Source: Pseudoalteromonas phenolica
GTDB lineage: Bacteria; Pseudomonadota; Gammaproteobacteria; Enterobacterales; Alteromonadaceae
Assembly: GCF_001444405.1 (NCBI RefSeq)
Contig: NZ_CP013187.1
Span: 3,038,001-3,102,000 of the forward strand
DNA: 64,000 bases
Direction: 5' to 3'
Within the stretch, counting starts at the first letter, position 1; each line of letters starts with the position of its first letter. The translations under genes and the position numbers were made by a program. The notes beneath the pieces are model-generated. The model saw nothing but the letters and a program-made list of their open reading frames with translations. It did no database searches and was not told the DNA's origin. This document shows, in pieces, positions 35,424-45,117 of the stretch.

Positions 35424-36536
35424 TTATTTAGGCTCTACGTATTCAACGACTTCTAGGTGGAAACCTGAAAGTGCATGATATTTTTTCGGCATACTCATTA
35501 GGCGCATTTTTTGAATACCTAAATCAGCTAAGATCTGCGAGCCAACACCAACTGTACGAGACGTACCTTGGAATTTGCGCTGATTCACAGTTTCGCCCGC
35601 ATCTTGCGCAGCAAATGCTTTTACCATGTGCTCGATGTCTTCAGTTTGTTCCTGTTTACCCAGAATAACCAGCACACCGTTATTTTCGCTGATGTGCTTC
35701 ATCGCACCATGCAAGCTCCAGCTTCGATCAGCGCCTCTGTCTGATAGTAAGACATCATTAAAGGTGCTTTGTAAGTGAACACGCACGAGCGTTGCATCAC
35801 TTTCTGAAACCTCACCTTTGAGTAAAGCATAATGAAGCTGGTTATCAATGGTGTCTTTATAAGTAACTAAATCGAATTCACCATATTCAGTTGGTAACTT
35901 ACACTGCGCAACTTTTTCGATAGTTGTCTCGTTTAAGTTACGGTATTCAATTAGGTCAGCGATAGTACCAATCTTTAAACCGTGTTCTTTAGCAAACACT
36001 TCTAACTGCGGACGACGTGCCATGGTACCGTCAGGGTTTAAGATCTCAACAATGACTGAAGCGGGTTCTAAACCTGCTAAACGCGCTAAATCACAGCCTG
36101 CTTCTGTATGACCAGCACGAGTTAATACCCCACCAGGTTGCGCCATAATTGGGAAGATATGACCTGGCTGCACGATGTCTGTTGGCACTGCACCTTTAGC
36201 AACAGCTGCCTGTACTGTACGAGCACGGTCAGCAGCAGAAATACCTGTAGTGACACCTTTTGCTGCTTCAATAGACATAGTGAAGTTAGTTGAGAATTGC
36301 GCGCCATTATTTCTCACCATTAATGGTAAATCAATTTGCTGACAACGCTCTTGAGTCATAGTTAAACAAATTAAACCACGGCCGTGGGTTGCCATGAAGT
36401 TTATGGCGTCCGCTGAAATATGCTCGGCTGCGATGATTAAGTCACCTTCATTTTCTCGGTCTTCATCATCCATCAAGATAACCATTTTACCGGCTTTAAT
36501 GTCTTCGATGATCTCTTGTGCGCTGTTCAAGTTCAT
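35424..36536 (-). CDS. ribBX: 3,4-dihydroxy-2-butanone-4-phosphate synthase with degenerate GTP cyclohydrolase II domain (RibBX)
   Basis: The N-terminal 200 residues are a complete RibB domain (DDEDRENEGDLIIAAEH, MATHGRGLICL, TNFTMSIEA, PGHIFPIMAQPGGVL, RAGHTEAGCDL) that makes the four-carbon unit of riboflavin from ribulose 5-phosphate. The C-terminal 160 residues resemble GTP cyclohydrolase II, but the zinc-binding cysteines are absent: where RibA has the set after LVRVH, this protein reads LQSTFNDVLLSDRGADRSW. This fits the RibBX variant known from proteobacteria, in which the second domain has lost cyclohydrolase activity. The protein has 370 residues and follows ribE by 23 bp. Confidence 0.9.
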   Translation of the reverse strand: MNLNSAQEIIEDIKAGKMVILMDDEDRENEGDLIIAAEHISADAINFMATHGRGLICLTMTQERCQQIDLPLMVRNNGAQFSTNFTMSIEAAKGVTTGISAADRARTVQAAVAKGAVPTDIVQPGHIFPIMAQPGGVLTRAGHTEAGCDLARLAGLEPASVIVEILNPDGTMARRPQLEVFAKEHGLKIGTIADLIEYRNLNETTIEKVAQCKLPTEYGEFDLVTYKDTIDNQLHYALLKGEVSESDATLVRVHLQSTFNDVLLSDRGADRSWSLHGAMKHISENNGVLVILGKQEQTEDIEHMVKAFAAQDAGETVNQRKFQGTSRTVGVGSQILADLGIQKMRLMSMPKKYHALSGFHLEVVEYVEPK

Positions 36537-36559
36537 AATTTACCTGTTTAATTAATTCG

Positions 36560-37216
36560 CTACTTAATAAAGCCTGCGTTTGCCAATAAGTTCATTGTGA
36601 GAGTAGAGCTTTGTGCAGGCTCTTGAGCTCCAAGTACTAAGCGTTCCAAATAACGTGCAATTTGATCCACTTCTAAGTTAATTTTACTGCCCACTTTAAA
36701 TTCAGCAATGGTTGTCTCTTGTGCTGTATGCGGCACAATTGTCAGCTTAAACTGACAATCTTTAATTTCATTTACAGTTAAGCTGATACCATCAATGGCT
36801 ACTGAGCCTTTATATGGAATATATTTCATCAGCTCACTGGACGTTTCTAACCAATATTCTGTTGCGCGGGCATTAGGTGAAATCGCTACGACTGTCGCAA
36901 TGCCATCAATGTGGCCAGAGACTAAATGACCACCTAAGCGCGAAATTGGCTGTAATGCTTTTTCCAAATTAACTGTTTGCCCTAGCTTATATTGAGCAAA
37001 TTGCGTCAATTTCAAGGTCTCATTTGAAACATCAGCACGAAAACCATCAGAAAATTTTTCAACAACCGTTAAACACACACCATTTGTTGCGATGCTGTCG
37101 CCTAACTGTACATCACCCATGTCTAAATTTGGGCTACTTACACGAACCGTTAGGTCGCCTTGATTTTGTGTCAACTCAGTCAACTTACCGGTTGCTTCAA
37201 TGATACCTGTAAACAT
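36560..37216 (-). CDS. ribE: Riboflavin synthase alpha chain
   Basis: Dismutates two lumazine molecules to riboflavin. From the ATG at 37216 it has 218 residues beginning MFTGIIEATGKL, the invariant N terminus; the upstream in-frame start at 37246 would overlap ribD. Two lumazine-binding repeats are seen, each with a GDSIATNGVCLTV or SVAIDGISLTV motif and a GGHLVSGHIDG motif in the second. Confidence 0.96.
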   Translation of the reverse strand: MFTGIIEATGKLTELTQNQGDLTVRVSSPNLDMGDVQLGDSIATNGVCLTVVEKFSDGFRADVSNETLKLTQFAQYKLGQTVNLEKALQPISRLGGHLVSGHIDGIATVVAISPNARATEYWLETSSELMKYIPYKGSVAIDGISLTVNEIKDCQFKLTIVPHTAQETTIAEFKVGSKINLEVDQIARYLERLVLGAQEPAQSSTLTMNLLANAGFIK

Positions 37217-37221
37217 AAAAC

Positions 37222-38340
37222 TTAACCTTTTTGCGCTACTTTGCATGCTGTTAAACGAATATCATCGCCAACTTGCTTAATATCGTGCCATTGTAGGCTC
37301 TGTACATCTGCCATCTGCGTCAACTCTGGCACGTTAAATAAACCTCGCGCATCTTGACCCATAATTTTAGGTGCTAAATAAAGAATATAATTATCGATAA
37401 GATTTAATTCGTGAAACTTACCCGCAAGCGTCGCGCCAGCTTCAACGAATACACTGTTGATACCATACGCAGTTAATTGCATTAACGCTTTTTTGATATC
37501 AACCTTATCATTCATGGAATCAACCACCAGCTCTGTGACATGTTCAGGCCACTGGTGTGTTGTATCTGCTTTTGTTCTTAAAATTATAATAGGACTATTA
37601 ATTGAGAATAATGCTAAATCTGGAGATAAACGGTTTTGAGAATCGATAATGACTCGAATAGGCTGGCGAACCGACATCCCTTCTGCAAGCTCAAGCTGCT
37701 CTGCTGAAAGTCGTACATTCAATTTAGCATCATCAAACAGCACAGTATCAGCCCCCGATAACACGGCGCAGTGCTCAGCACGTAAAAACTGCACATCTTG
37801 ACGAGCTGCACTTGAGGTGATCCATTTACTCTCACCATTTTTTAATGCGGTTTTGCCATCTAGACTCGCAGCCAATTTACAACTTATATAAGGTAAGCCC
37901 GTTTCCATTCGAGTTAAAAAACCAGGATTTAAATCTCTTGCAGCCTGTTCGTACAAACCAGAAGCGGTTTCAATGCCTGCCTCTTCTAACATGCGCAAGC
38001 CGCGACCTGCGACTTCTGGGTTAGGATCGACCATGGCTGCAACAACGCGGCTAACTCCAGCATCGATTAGGCCTTTTGCACAAGGCGGGGTTCTACCATA
38101 ATGGCTACATGGCTCCAAGGTAACATAAGCGGTTGCGCCTAGTGCCTTGTCTCCAGCCATCTTTAATGCATGAACTTCGGCATGACCTTCACCCGCTTTT
38201 TGGTGATACCCCTGACCAACTATATTGCCATCTTTTACGATAACACAGCCCACATTAGGGTTAGGTGAAGTGGTAAAACGGCCTTTTGCGGCAAGCGAGA
38301 TGGCCTGCTGCATAAATTCTTTATCTTGCTCGCTAAACAT
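37222..38340 (-). CDS. ribD: Bifunctional riboflavin deaminase/reductase RibD
   Basis: Carries out the deamination and side-chain reduction steps after GTP cyclohydrolase II. The 372-residue protein has the zinc deaminase domain (PNPNVGCVIV, GHAEVHALKMAG, VTLEPCSHYGRTPPCAKGLI) and a DHFR-like reductase domain (PYISCKLAASLDGKTAL, SKWITSSAARQDV). The ATG at 38340 overlaps the nrdR stop (TGATG), so nrdR and ribD are coupled. Confidence 0.96.
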   Translation of the reverse strand: MFSEQDKEFMQQAISLAAKGRFTTSPNPNVGCVIVKDGNIVGQGYHQKAGEGHAEVHALKMAGDKALGATAYVTLEPCSHYGRTPPCAKGLIDAGVSRVVAAMVDPNPEVAGRGLRMLEEAGIETASGLYEQAARDLNPGFLTRMETGLPYISCKLAASLDGKTALKNGESKWITSSAARQDVQFLRAEHCAVLSGADTVLFDDAKLNVRLSAEQLELAEGMSVRQPIRVIIDSQNRLSPDLALFSINSPIIILRTKADTTHQWPEHVTELVVDSMNDKVDIKKALMQLTAYGINSVFVEAGATLAGKFHELNLIDNYILYLAPKIMGQDARGLFNVPELTQMADVQSLQWHDIKQVGDDIRLTACKVAQKG

Positions 38341-38789
38341 CAATCTCCAAGCCTCGCGATTTCCTCGCCAAACTCTCTAATATCTTCAAATGAGCGGTAT
38401 ACGGAAGCAAAGCGGACATAGGCCACTTTATCGAGCTTTTTCAGCGCTTCCATAATGCATTCACCAATCATATGGCTTGCCACTTCACGCTCACCCGTAG
38501 CACGAATTTGCGATTTAATTTGATGTACGACTTCTTCAATTTGCTCAGTGCTAACCGGGCGTTTTTCTAGTGCGCGGTGCAGACCATTTAATAGTTTGTC
38601 TTCATTGAATGGCTCTCGAGAACCATCTTGTTTAATTACCCGAGGCATAACTAGTTCGGCACCTTCAAACGTCGTAAAGCGCTCATGACATAACACACAT
38701 TCTCTGCGACGACGGACTTGATGACCGGAGCCGACTAAACGGGAATCAATGACTTTTGTTTCTTTAGCGGTGCAAAATGGACAATGCAT
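38340..38789 (-). CDS. nrdR: Transcriptional repressor NrdR
   Basis: Zinc-ribbon and ATP-cone repressor of ribonucleotide reductase genes. The 149-residue protein has CPFC and CVLC knuckles in the first 35 residues (with RRRREC between), followed by the ATP-cone domain (VIKQDGSREPFNEDKLLNGL and VRFASVYRSFEDI). It lies between glyA and ribD, the usual order. Confidence 0.97.
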   Translation of the reverse strand: MHCPFCTAKETKVIDSRLVGSGHQVRRRRECVLCHERFTTFEGAELVMPRVIKQDGSREPFNEDKLLNGLHRALEKRPVSTEQIEEVVHQIKSQIRATGEREVASHMIGECIMEALKKLDKVAYVRFASVYRSFEDIREFGEEIARLGD

Positions 38790-38813
38790 AGATAATCACT
38801 TGTGAAAAAATAT

Positions 38814-38836
38814 AAAAAAGGCCGCAAATGCGGCCT
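38814..38836 (-). terminator. Terminator between glyA and nrdR
   Basis: An 8-bp stem (AGGCCGCA / TGCGGCCT, 2-base centre) has a T run following on the minus strand, which would end glyA transcription. Confidence 0.8.
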
Positions 38837-38872
38837 CAATCATAACAAAATTCTTTGATTTTGTGAGCGAAA

Positions 38873-40129
38873 TTACGCGTAAACTGGTAATTTAGCGCAG
38901 ATAGCTTTTACTTTCTCTTTTACTTCAGCTTGTACTGACTCATCGTTGATGTTGTCTAGTACGTCACAGATCCAACCTGCAAGCTCTGCTGACTCAGCTT
39001 CTTTGAAGCCACGACGCGTGATAGCTGGAGAACCAATACGAAGACCAGACGTTACAAACGGTGAGCGTGGGTCGTTTGGTACTGAGTTTTTGTTCACAGT
39101 GATATTAGCACGACCAAGTGCCGCATCAGCATCTTTACCTGTGATGTCTTTGTCGATTAGGTCTAATAAGAATAAGTGATTGTCTGTTTTACCAGAAACA
39201 ACTTTATAACCACGCTCTTGAAGAACAGCAACCATTGCCTGTGCATTCTTAACAACTTGCTCTTGGTAAGTTTTGAACTCTGGCTGTAGTGCTTCTTTGA
39301 AAGCAACCGCTTTACCAGCGATAACGTGACATAGAGGACCACCTTGACCACCAGGGAATACTGCGCTGTTTAGCTTCTTGTAGATGTCTTCGTCATCACA
39401 AGCTGAGATGATAAGACCACCACGAGGACCCGCTAGAGTTTTGTGCGTCGTAGTCGTTACAACGTGTGCGTGAGGTACTGGGCTTGGGTAAACACCAGCA
39501 GCAACAAGACCTGCAACGTGTGCCATATCAACTAATAGGTAAGCACCTACTTTGTCAGCGATTTCACGGAACTTAGCCCAGTCAACGATACCTGAGTATG
39601 CTGAGAAACCACCGATGATCATTTTTGGCTTGTGCTCAAGTGCTAATGCTTCAACTTGTGCGTAATCGATCTCACCAGTTTCTTCGTTAAGACCGTACTG
39701 GATAGCATTGTACGTTTTACCAGAGAAATTTACGTGAGAACCATGCGTTAAGTGACCACCGTGCGCAAGGCTCATACCTAATACAGTGTCATGTGGCTGA
39801 AGAAGCGCTTGGAATACTGCCGCGTTTGCCTGTGAACCCGCGTGAGGTTGTACGTTTGCATAAGTAGAACCGAAAAGCTCGTTAGCACGGTCAATAGCCA
39901 GTTGCTCAACAACATCAACGTGCTCACAACCACCGTAGTAACGCTTACCTGGGTAACCTTCAGCATATTTGTTCGTTAATTGAGAACCCTGAGCTTCTAA
40001 AACACGTGGGCTACAGTAGTTTTCAGAAGCGATAAGCTCGATGTGCTCTTCTTGACGAGTTGTTTCAAGTGCAATCGCATTTGCTAATTCAGGATCAAAA
40101 TCTGCAATGTTCATGTTACGTTCTAACAT
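38873..40129 (-). CDS. glyA: Serine hydroxymethyltransferase
   Basis: PLP enzyme interconverting serine and glycine while loading tetrahydrofolate with a one-carbon unit. From the ATG at 40129 it has 418 residues beginning MLERNMNIADFDPEL, as in E. coli; an AGGAGA ribosome site lies just before it, while the alternative start at 40147 would overlap that site. The PLP lysine is in TTTTHKTLAGPRGG (Lys230), and EHIELIASENY and YAEGYPGKRYYGGCEH are also diagnostic. Confidence 0.97.
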   Translation of the reverse strand: MLERNMNIADFDPELANAIALETTRQEEHIELIASENYCSPRVLEAQGSQLTNKYAEGYPGKRYYGGCEHVDVVEQLAIDRANELFGSTYANVQPHAGSQANAAVFQALLQPHDTVLGMSLAHGGHLTHGSHVNFSGKTYNAIQYGLNEETGEIDYAQVEALALEHKPKMIIGGFSAYSGIVDWAKFREIADKVGAYLLVDMAHVAGLVAAGVYPSPVPHAHVVTTTTHKTLAGPRGGLIISACDDEDIYKKLNSAVFPGGQGGPLCHVIAGKAVAFKEALQPEFKTYQEQVVKNAQAMVAVLQERGYKVVSGKTDNHLFLLDLIDKDITGKDADAALGRANITVNKNSVPNDPRSPFVTSGLRIGSPAITRRGFKEAESAELAGWICDVLDNINDESVQAEVKEKVKAICAKLPVYA

Positions 40130-40325
40130 GGGGTCTCCTAGGTACACGTTTAGGGTAGTAAAAGCTGTATTGTACGCAGTTATGCGTCTGATGCCTATAA
40201 TTTCGGCTTGAACATATTTAAACAGGGATTGAAATTATTTCACAGTGTTTATGTAATGATATTTTTTTATTTAAATATTAAAAAAACAAATGAATAAGAT
40301 AAGAATAAATAAGTGTTATTTATAT

Positions 40326-40369
40326 AGGGCGAGTTTGGTAAACTTTTTCAGTTTGCAACAGCTCGCCCT
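40326..40369 (-). terminator. Hairpin downstream of thrC
   Basis: The outer 8-bp stem AGGGCGAG / CTCGCCCT (40326-40333, 40362-40369) encloses an inner AAACT/AGTTT-type pairing, 14 bases after the thrC stop on the minus strand. The T run is weak, so it is a likely but not certain operon terminator. Confidence 0.5.
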
Positions 40370-40382
40370 TGGCGATTAAATA

Positions 40383-41666
40383 TTACAGTAATTTAGCAAA
40401 AACAGCCGCTTTCAATTGCGTATAATCAGCCTTCATTGGCTCCGCTAAACACTTTTTGTCTAAGGCATCTTGTAACACGCTAGGCATTGCTATCTCTTGC
40501 CCGAGCACTTCTTCTACTGAAGATTTAAACTTCGCAGGGTGCGCCGTTGCCAAGCAGATCCCCACAGCACTTTCAGTTTTATCTAAAGTCAGACCTTCTA
40601 GCGCAATGGCGGTATGCGGTTCCATAACGTAACCGGATGCTGCAATCTCTTTCATTACCGCTTGCGTGCGACTTTCTGAGACACTTCTTGAATAAAACTC
40701 ATGTTTATCAAAATCACCGCGATCCAACATAGTTTCAACTCGAGGCCAGTTATTAGGTTTACTCACATCCATTGCATTTGATAACGACTCTAATGTGGCA
40801 TTTGGCGACCATTCACCCGACGCCATATAACGAGGTACAGTGTCATTTTGATTGGTAGTTGCAGACAAGTTTGCAATAGGTAATCCCAAAGCAGCAGCGA
40901 TCATAGCCGCACACACATTACCAAAATTACCACTTGGTACAGAAACATGCACGTTACCTCTTTGCTCTACAGGTAATTGCGCAACGGCTTCAAAGTAATA
41001 GCACACTTGCGCAACTAGACGGCTGATATTGATAGAGTTGGCAGAGTTTAAGCCCAGCTTTTCTTTCATTTCATCATCTAAAAACGCCTGCTTAACCAAC
41101 GCTTGGCAATCATCAAAGCTGCCTTCAACCGCATAGCAATGAATATTTCCACCTAACGTCGTAAATAGCTTTTGTTGAGCGAGCGAGATTTTACCCTCAG
41201 GATAAAGTATAACGACATCGACATTTGGCTTGTTATAAAAAGCATGTGCCACCGCAGCCCCAGTGTCACCACTGGTCGCAGTTAAAATTGTGACACGCTC
41301 ACCTTGGTTAAATAAACCAATACATTCGGCCATAAAACGTCCGCCAAAATCTTTAAATGCCAACGTTGGGCCATGGAACAATTCTAGACAATATTGTTTG
41401 TCACCAATTTGCTTAAGCGGTGCTGGAAAGTTAAAAGCACTTGCAACCATTTCAGCTAACGTATCTTTTGGTAGCTCATCACCAATTAAGTGGCTCAATA
41501 CTTCGGCACTTCTTTCTACGAATGGTTTTTCAAGCAGCGCATCGATATTTTCTAATTTACTTAATTGCTTTGGGAAAAATACCCCTTGGTTACGACCAAG
41601 ACCTGTTTTAACAGCCGTAGTGAAAGACACTTGCTGCGTGGCATCTTTTAAGTTTACAAGTTGCAT
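40383..41666 (-). CDS. thrC: Threonine synthase
   Basis: PLP enzyme converting phosphohomoserine to threonine, the last step of the pathway. The 427-residue protein has PLP lysine context ELFHGPTLAFKDFGGRF, the phosphate loop SGDTGAAVAHAF and SVPSGNFGNVCA. It is third in the thrABC operon, 3 bp after thrB. Length and motifs match the E. coli enzyme. Confidence 0.96.
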   Translation of the reverse strand: MQLVNLKDATQQVSFTTAVKTGLGRNQGVFFPKQLSKLENIDALLEKPFVERSAEVLSHLIGDELPKDTLAEMVASAFNFPAPLKQIGDKQYCLELFHGPTLAFKDFGGRFMAECIGLFNQGERVTILTATSGDTGAAVAHAFYNKPNVDVVILYPEGKISLAQQKLFTTLGGNIHCYAVEGSFDDCQALVKQAFLDDEMKEKLGLNSANSINISRLVAQVCYYFEAVAQLPVEQRGNVHVSVPSGNFGNVCAAMIAAALGLPIANLSATTNQNDTVPRYMASGEWSPNATLESLSNAMDVSKPNNWPRVETMLDRGDFDKHEFYSRSVSESRTQAVMKEIAASGYVMEPHTAIALEGLTLDKTESAVGICLATAHPAKFKSSVEEVLGQEIAMPSVLQDALDKKCLAEPMKADYTQLKAAVFAKLL

Positions 41667-41669
41667 TGA

Positions 41670-42608
41670 TTATTCTCCTTGTGAAATGGCACGCGTGCCT
41701 TTATGGTCTAGCTTACAAATATGGCTAAAACCGTGTTCATTAATATAGTATTCGTTTAACCAAGCTTGACACTGCTCTGCCGCTTGTTTTGTTTTACAAA
41801 TCGTAAAGAGTGTGGGACCTGCACCTGAAATACTTACCAGCTCAGCGCCAAGTTTAGGTAGCGCTGTTTTAGCTTGTGTAAACCCAGCGATTAAAGCGTG
41901 TCGATACGGCTCTGCCATATCATCTTTCATCAGAGAGAGCGCTAAATCGAATTGCTCTGTTTGCATAAGAAGACAAAAACTCGACAAACGCTGTGCAAAT
42001 TCAATGGCTTCTGAGCTGCTTCTTTGCTTTGGCAATACAGAACGCGCTTTTGCAGTATTTAATGCAAAACCAGGATAAGCTGCGACATAGTACCAATCGG
42101 AATCAACAGGCACAGACAAAGCTTTGTTAGGCACAAGGTCAGCGGTCAATTGCAAACCACCTAAATAACAAGGCGTGATGTTGTCATAATGGCGAGCGCC
42201 ACTGACTTTCGCTTCAAAATCGGCCATTAATTCAATCAGCTCAATTTGACTTAAATTTGTTTGCGCAAACTCATTCAAAGCAGCAAAAGTCGCTACCACA
42301 GAGCAGGCACTCGAACCGAGACCTGAACCAATTGGTAAACGTTTTTCAAGCTCGAGATAAACCGACGGCATACTTGGTGCCACATGTTCACGAAAATGGA
42401 CTAAGCACTGATAGGCCAAGTTTTCATGGGCCTCACCCGGTAATTTATCGGCATAAGGGCCTGAACAAACAAACGTGTCTTGCTCTGCAGCTTTAACATT
42501 TACCACATCACCAAGTAATTCACCGCTTATTGGCGCAAGTGCAGCGCCTAGTGAATCAAAACCAACACAAAAGTTGCCGATAGACGCTGGTGCATAAAAA
42601 CTAATCAT
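41670..42608 (-). CDS. thrB: Homoserine kinase
   Basis: GHMP kinase that phosphorylates homoserine. The 312-residue protein has the ATP-binding GHMP loop PIGSGLGSSACSVVA, the N-terminal FYAPASIGNFCVGFDSLG, and the C-terminal SISGAGPTLFTI. It lies 9 bp after thrA in the operon. Confidence 0.96.
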   Translation of the reverse strand: MISFYAPASIGNFCVGFDSLGAALAPISGELLGDVVNVKAAEQDTFVCSGPYADKLPGEAHENLAYQCLVHFREHVAPSMPSVYLELEKRLPIGSGLGSSACSVVATFAALNEFAQTNLSQIELIELMADFEAKVSGARHYDNITPCYLGGLQLTADLVPNKALSVPVDSDWYYVAAYPGFALNTAKARSVLPKQRSSSEAIEFAQRLSSFCLLMQTEQFDLALSLMKDDMAEPYRHALIAGFTQAKTALPKLGAELVSISGAGPTLFTICKTKQAAEQCQAWLNEYYINEHGFSHICKLDHKGTRAISQGE

Positions 42609-42617
42609 AACGACTCC

Positions 42618-45032
42618 TTAACGCGACTGTGTTTTTAAGATATCTGCAAACACACCCGCTGACGTCACCTCAGCACCCGCGCCATATCCGCGAATAACAA
42701 ATGGGCGTGGTTGATAGTATTGACTCAAAATTGCCAAAGCATTTTCACCATCACGGATATCATAAAGTGCATGTTGCTTATCAACCGCTTCTATACCCAC
42801 TTTGCATTTACCGTTTTCGATGCTGCCGACATAGCGCAACACCTTACCTTCACTCGCGGCACTTTGAATTTTGTCAGCAAATGGCGCATCAAGTTCAGGT
42901 AACTTAGCCATAAACTCATCAACACTTGTACCTGGCGCAAATGACTCAGGAACAACCGCTTCAACTTCAATATCTGACAACTCTAATTCAAGGCCTGATT
43001 CACGAGCGATGATCAAAAGCTTACGCGCGACATCCGTTCCTGATAAATCATCTCGCGGATCGGGTTCTGTAAAGCCATTCGCTTTCGCCTTTGCAGTCGC
43101 TTCTGACAAACTTAAACCATCTTCAAGTACACCGAACATATACGAGAGTGAACCAGAAAGAATACCGTTAAATGACAATAACTCATCACCTGCACCAAAA
43201 AGCAGTTGTAAGTTGTCTAGTACCGGCAGGCCTGCGCCCACGTTTGTTTCATATAAGAATTTGCGCTGACGTTTTTGCGCTGCACTTTTTAAAGACTGAT
43301 AGTATTTAAAACTCCCTGTATTGGCTTTTTTGTTTGCAGCAACCACATGGAAGCCCGCATCTAAAAAGTCATAGTATTGATCTGCTAGTTGTTGTGACGA
43401 GCTACAATCCACCAGCACAGGGTTAATAAGGTGATTCTCTCTAACAAACTGCTCTACTTTAGCCAGCTCAAAACCTGAAGTTTGTTGCTCCAATTGATCT
43501 TGCCATGCACCAAATTCAATGCCGTTTGCATCCAGTAAAAGCTTGCGTGAATTTGCCACACCATAAAGGTTAAGCTTGACATTACGCTGTGCTAGCCAAT
43601 CTTGCTGTTTTTCAAGCTGCTTAACCAGTTCTTGACCGACTAAACCGCAACCTAATAAAAACACATCAATTGAAGGTACATGAGTGAAGAAGTTTTCGTG
43701 ACAGACTTTTACCGCATCATTACACAGTGCACCATCTACCACAGCTGAGATTGCACTTTCAGTAGAGTCTTGAGCAATGGCCACGATATTAACTTGCGCT
43801 TGCGCCAGTGAATCGAAGAACTTAGCAGCAAGTCCTTTGTGTGCTTTCATGTTATCACCGACCAAAGTCACAATAGCCAGTTCGCGTTGTACTTGTACAG
43901 GTTCAATCAACCCAGCTTGCGACTCAAGTTCAAATGCTTGTTCAAGCGCGCTTAAGGCTAAATTCAAATCTTCTTCATGCACACAGAAACTGATGCTGAA
44001 TTCGCACGATGATTGCGTGATCAAAACAATAGAAACATTATCATTGGCAAGCGCACTAAAAACACGTGCAGCCATGCCAACTTTGCCTTTCATGCCTGGG
44101 CCAGACACCGTCAACATCGCCAAATTCTCTAGCGATGAAATGGCTTTAACAGTTTCGTCGCTCTGGCATTCATTTGAGATCACAGAACCTGGCACATCAG
44201 GATTATGAGTATTTTTAATTTCACATGGCACGCCAACTTTCGCACACGGTAAGATCGTTTTTGGATGCAGAACTTTAGCGCCAAAATATGACAGCTCCAT
44301 CGCCTCTTTATAAGATAAACTGTCTACCTTGCTGGCTTTTTTGATAAAACGCGGATCGGCATTATAAACGCCATCAACATCAGTCCAGATTTGACAGACT
44401 TCGGCTTTTAAACAGGCCGCTGCTACAGCTGCAGAATAGTCTGAACCATTGCGGCCTAAGGTTGTTAGTTCACTTTGGTTATTAACCCCTGTAAAGCCCG
44501 GCATAATATAGAAATCAGCAGGTTGCGACTTTAGAACTTCTGAAAAGCGCAGCTCGCTCGCAACTAGGTTTACCTCAGCATCAAGATGCCCGCCCTGAGT
44601 CTCGATACATTGCGTTGCTTCTAGGTATGTAGCCCTTTGACCTAGCATGGCAACCATTAGTGCAACACTCACTCTTTCCCCAAAGCTGATCACAAAGGCA
44701 TTAACTTGCTCTGGGCAATGCTTAAGTAATTTAACCCCTGCTAGCTTATCACTTAGCTCAGCAAAGCTTGGCCAATGAGCGACAACAGAGTCTAACTGCT
44801 CGACTTCACGCTTTAAACTGTCCGCACGATTTAGCAAAGCCTGCCACTGAACACTGTAGTCAACACCTTGCTCAGCAAGCTTAGCTAACTCAACAAGTTG
44901 GTCAGTCATACCGCCTGGGGCCGAAAGCACCACTAAGGCTTGCTCGCCTGCTTGAGACTCGATCAATTGCTTGACCCGTTTGAGACAATCAAAGTCGGCG
45001 AGCGAAGAGCCGCCAAATTTTAAAACTCGCAT
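42618..45032 (-). CDS. thrA: Bifunctional aspartokinase I / homoserine dehydrogenase I
   Basis: Carries out the first and third steps from aspartate toward threonine. The 804-residue protein has the aspartokinase domain (MRVLKFGGSSLAD, TTLGRNGSDYSA), two regulatory ACT domains (about 310-460) where threonine feedback acts in relatives, and the homoserine dehydrogenase domain (VFLLGCGLVGQELVKQL, VVAANKKANTGS, ETNVGAGLPVLDNLQ). A GAGGA ribosome site precedes the ATG. Expression is probably set by the thrL attenuator upstream. Confidence 0.96.
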   Translation of the reverse strand: MRVLKFGGSSLADFDCLKRVKQLIESQAGEQALVVLSAPGGMTDQLVELAKLAEQGVDYSVQWQALLNRADSLKREVEQLDSVVAHWPSFAELSDKLAGVKLLKHCPEQVNAFVISFGERVSVALMVAMLGQRATYLEATQCIETQGGHLDAEVNLVASELRFSEVLKSQPADFYIMPGFTGVNNQSELTTLGRNGSDYSAAVAAACLKAEVCQIWTDVDGVYNADPRFIKKASKVDSLSYKEAMELSYFGAKVLHPKTILPCAKVGVPCEIKNTHNPDVPGSVISNECQSDETVKAISSLENLAMLTVSGPGMKGKVGMAARVFSALANDNVSIVLITQSSCEFSISFCVHEEDLNLALSALEQAFELESQAGLIEPVQVQRELAIVTLVGDNMKAHKGLAAKFFDSLAQAQVNIVAIAQDSTESAISAVVDGALCNDAVKVCHENFFTHVPSIDVFLLGCGLVGQELVKQLEKQQDWLAQRNVKLNLYGVANSRKLLLDANGIEFGAWQDQLEQQTSGFELAKVEQFVRENHLINPVLVDCSSSQQLADQYYDFLDAGFHVVAANKKANTGSFKYYQSLKSAAQKRQRKFLYETNVGAGLPVLDNLQLLFGAGDELLSFNGILSGSLSYMFGVLEDGLSLSEATAKAKANGFTEPDPRDDLSGTDVARKLLIIARESGLELELSDIEVEAVVPESFAPGTSVDEFMAKLPELDAPFADKIQSAASEGKVLRYVGSIENGKCKVGIEAVDKQHALYDIRDGENALAILSQYYQPRPFVIRGYGAGAEVTSAGVFADILKTQSR

Positions 45033-45050
45033 AATTTTTTCCTCATTCCA

Positions 45051-45091
45051 AAAACGAAAAAAGGCCTGTGTTCTAAGTGAACACAGGCCTT
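45051..45091 (-). terminator. thr operon attenuator
   Basis: A perfect 13-bp stem (AAGGCCTGTGTTC / GAACACAGGCCTT, 5-base loop) is followed on the minus strand by a T-rich tract. It lies between the thrL stop and thrA, the expected place for the terminator form of a transcription attenuator. Confidence 0.88.
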
Positions 45092-45117
45092 TTTCTAATG
45101 CGCAACGACCTATGCCA

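Noticed and set aside
36537..38340. Search for an FMN riboswitch in the rib operon
   Set aside because: Genes here are separated by only a few bases and the region upstream of ribBX is coding; no aptamer-like pattern is seen.
40174..40187. ACGCA-GTTA-TGCGT palindrome upstream of glyA, considered as a PurR operator
   Set aside because: The core lacks the central CG and the flanking pattern of the PurR consensus; only a short palindrome remains.
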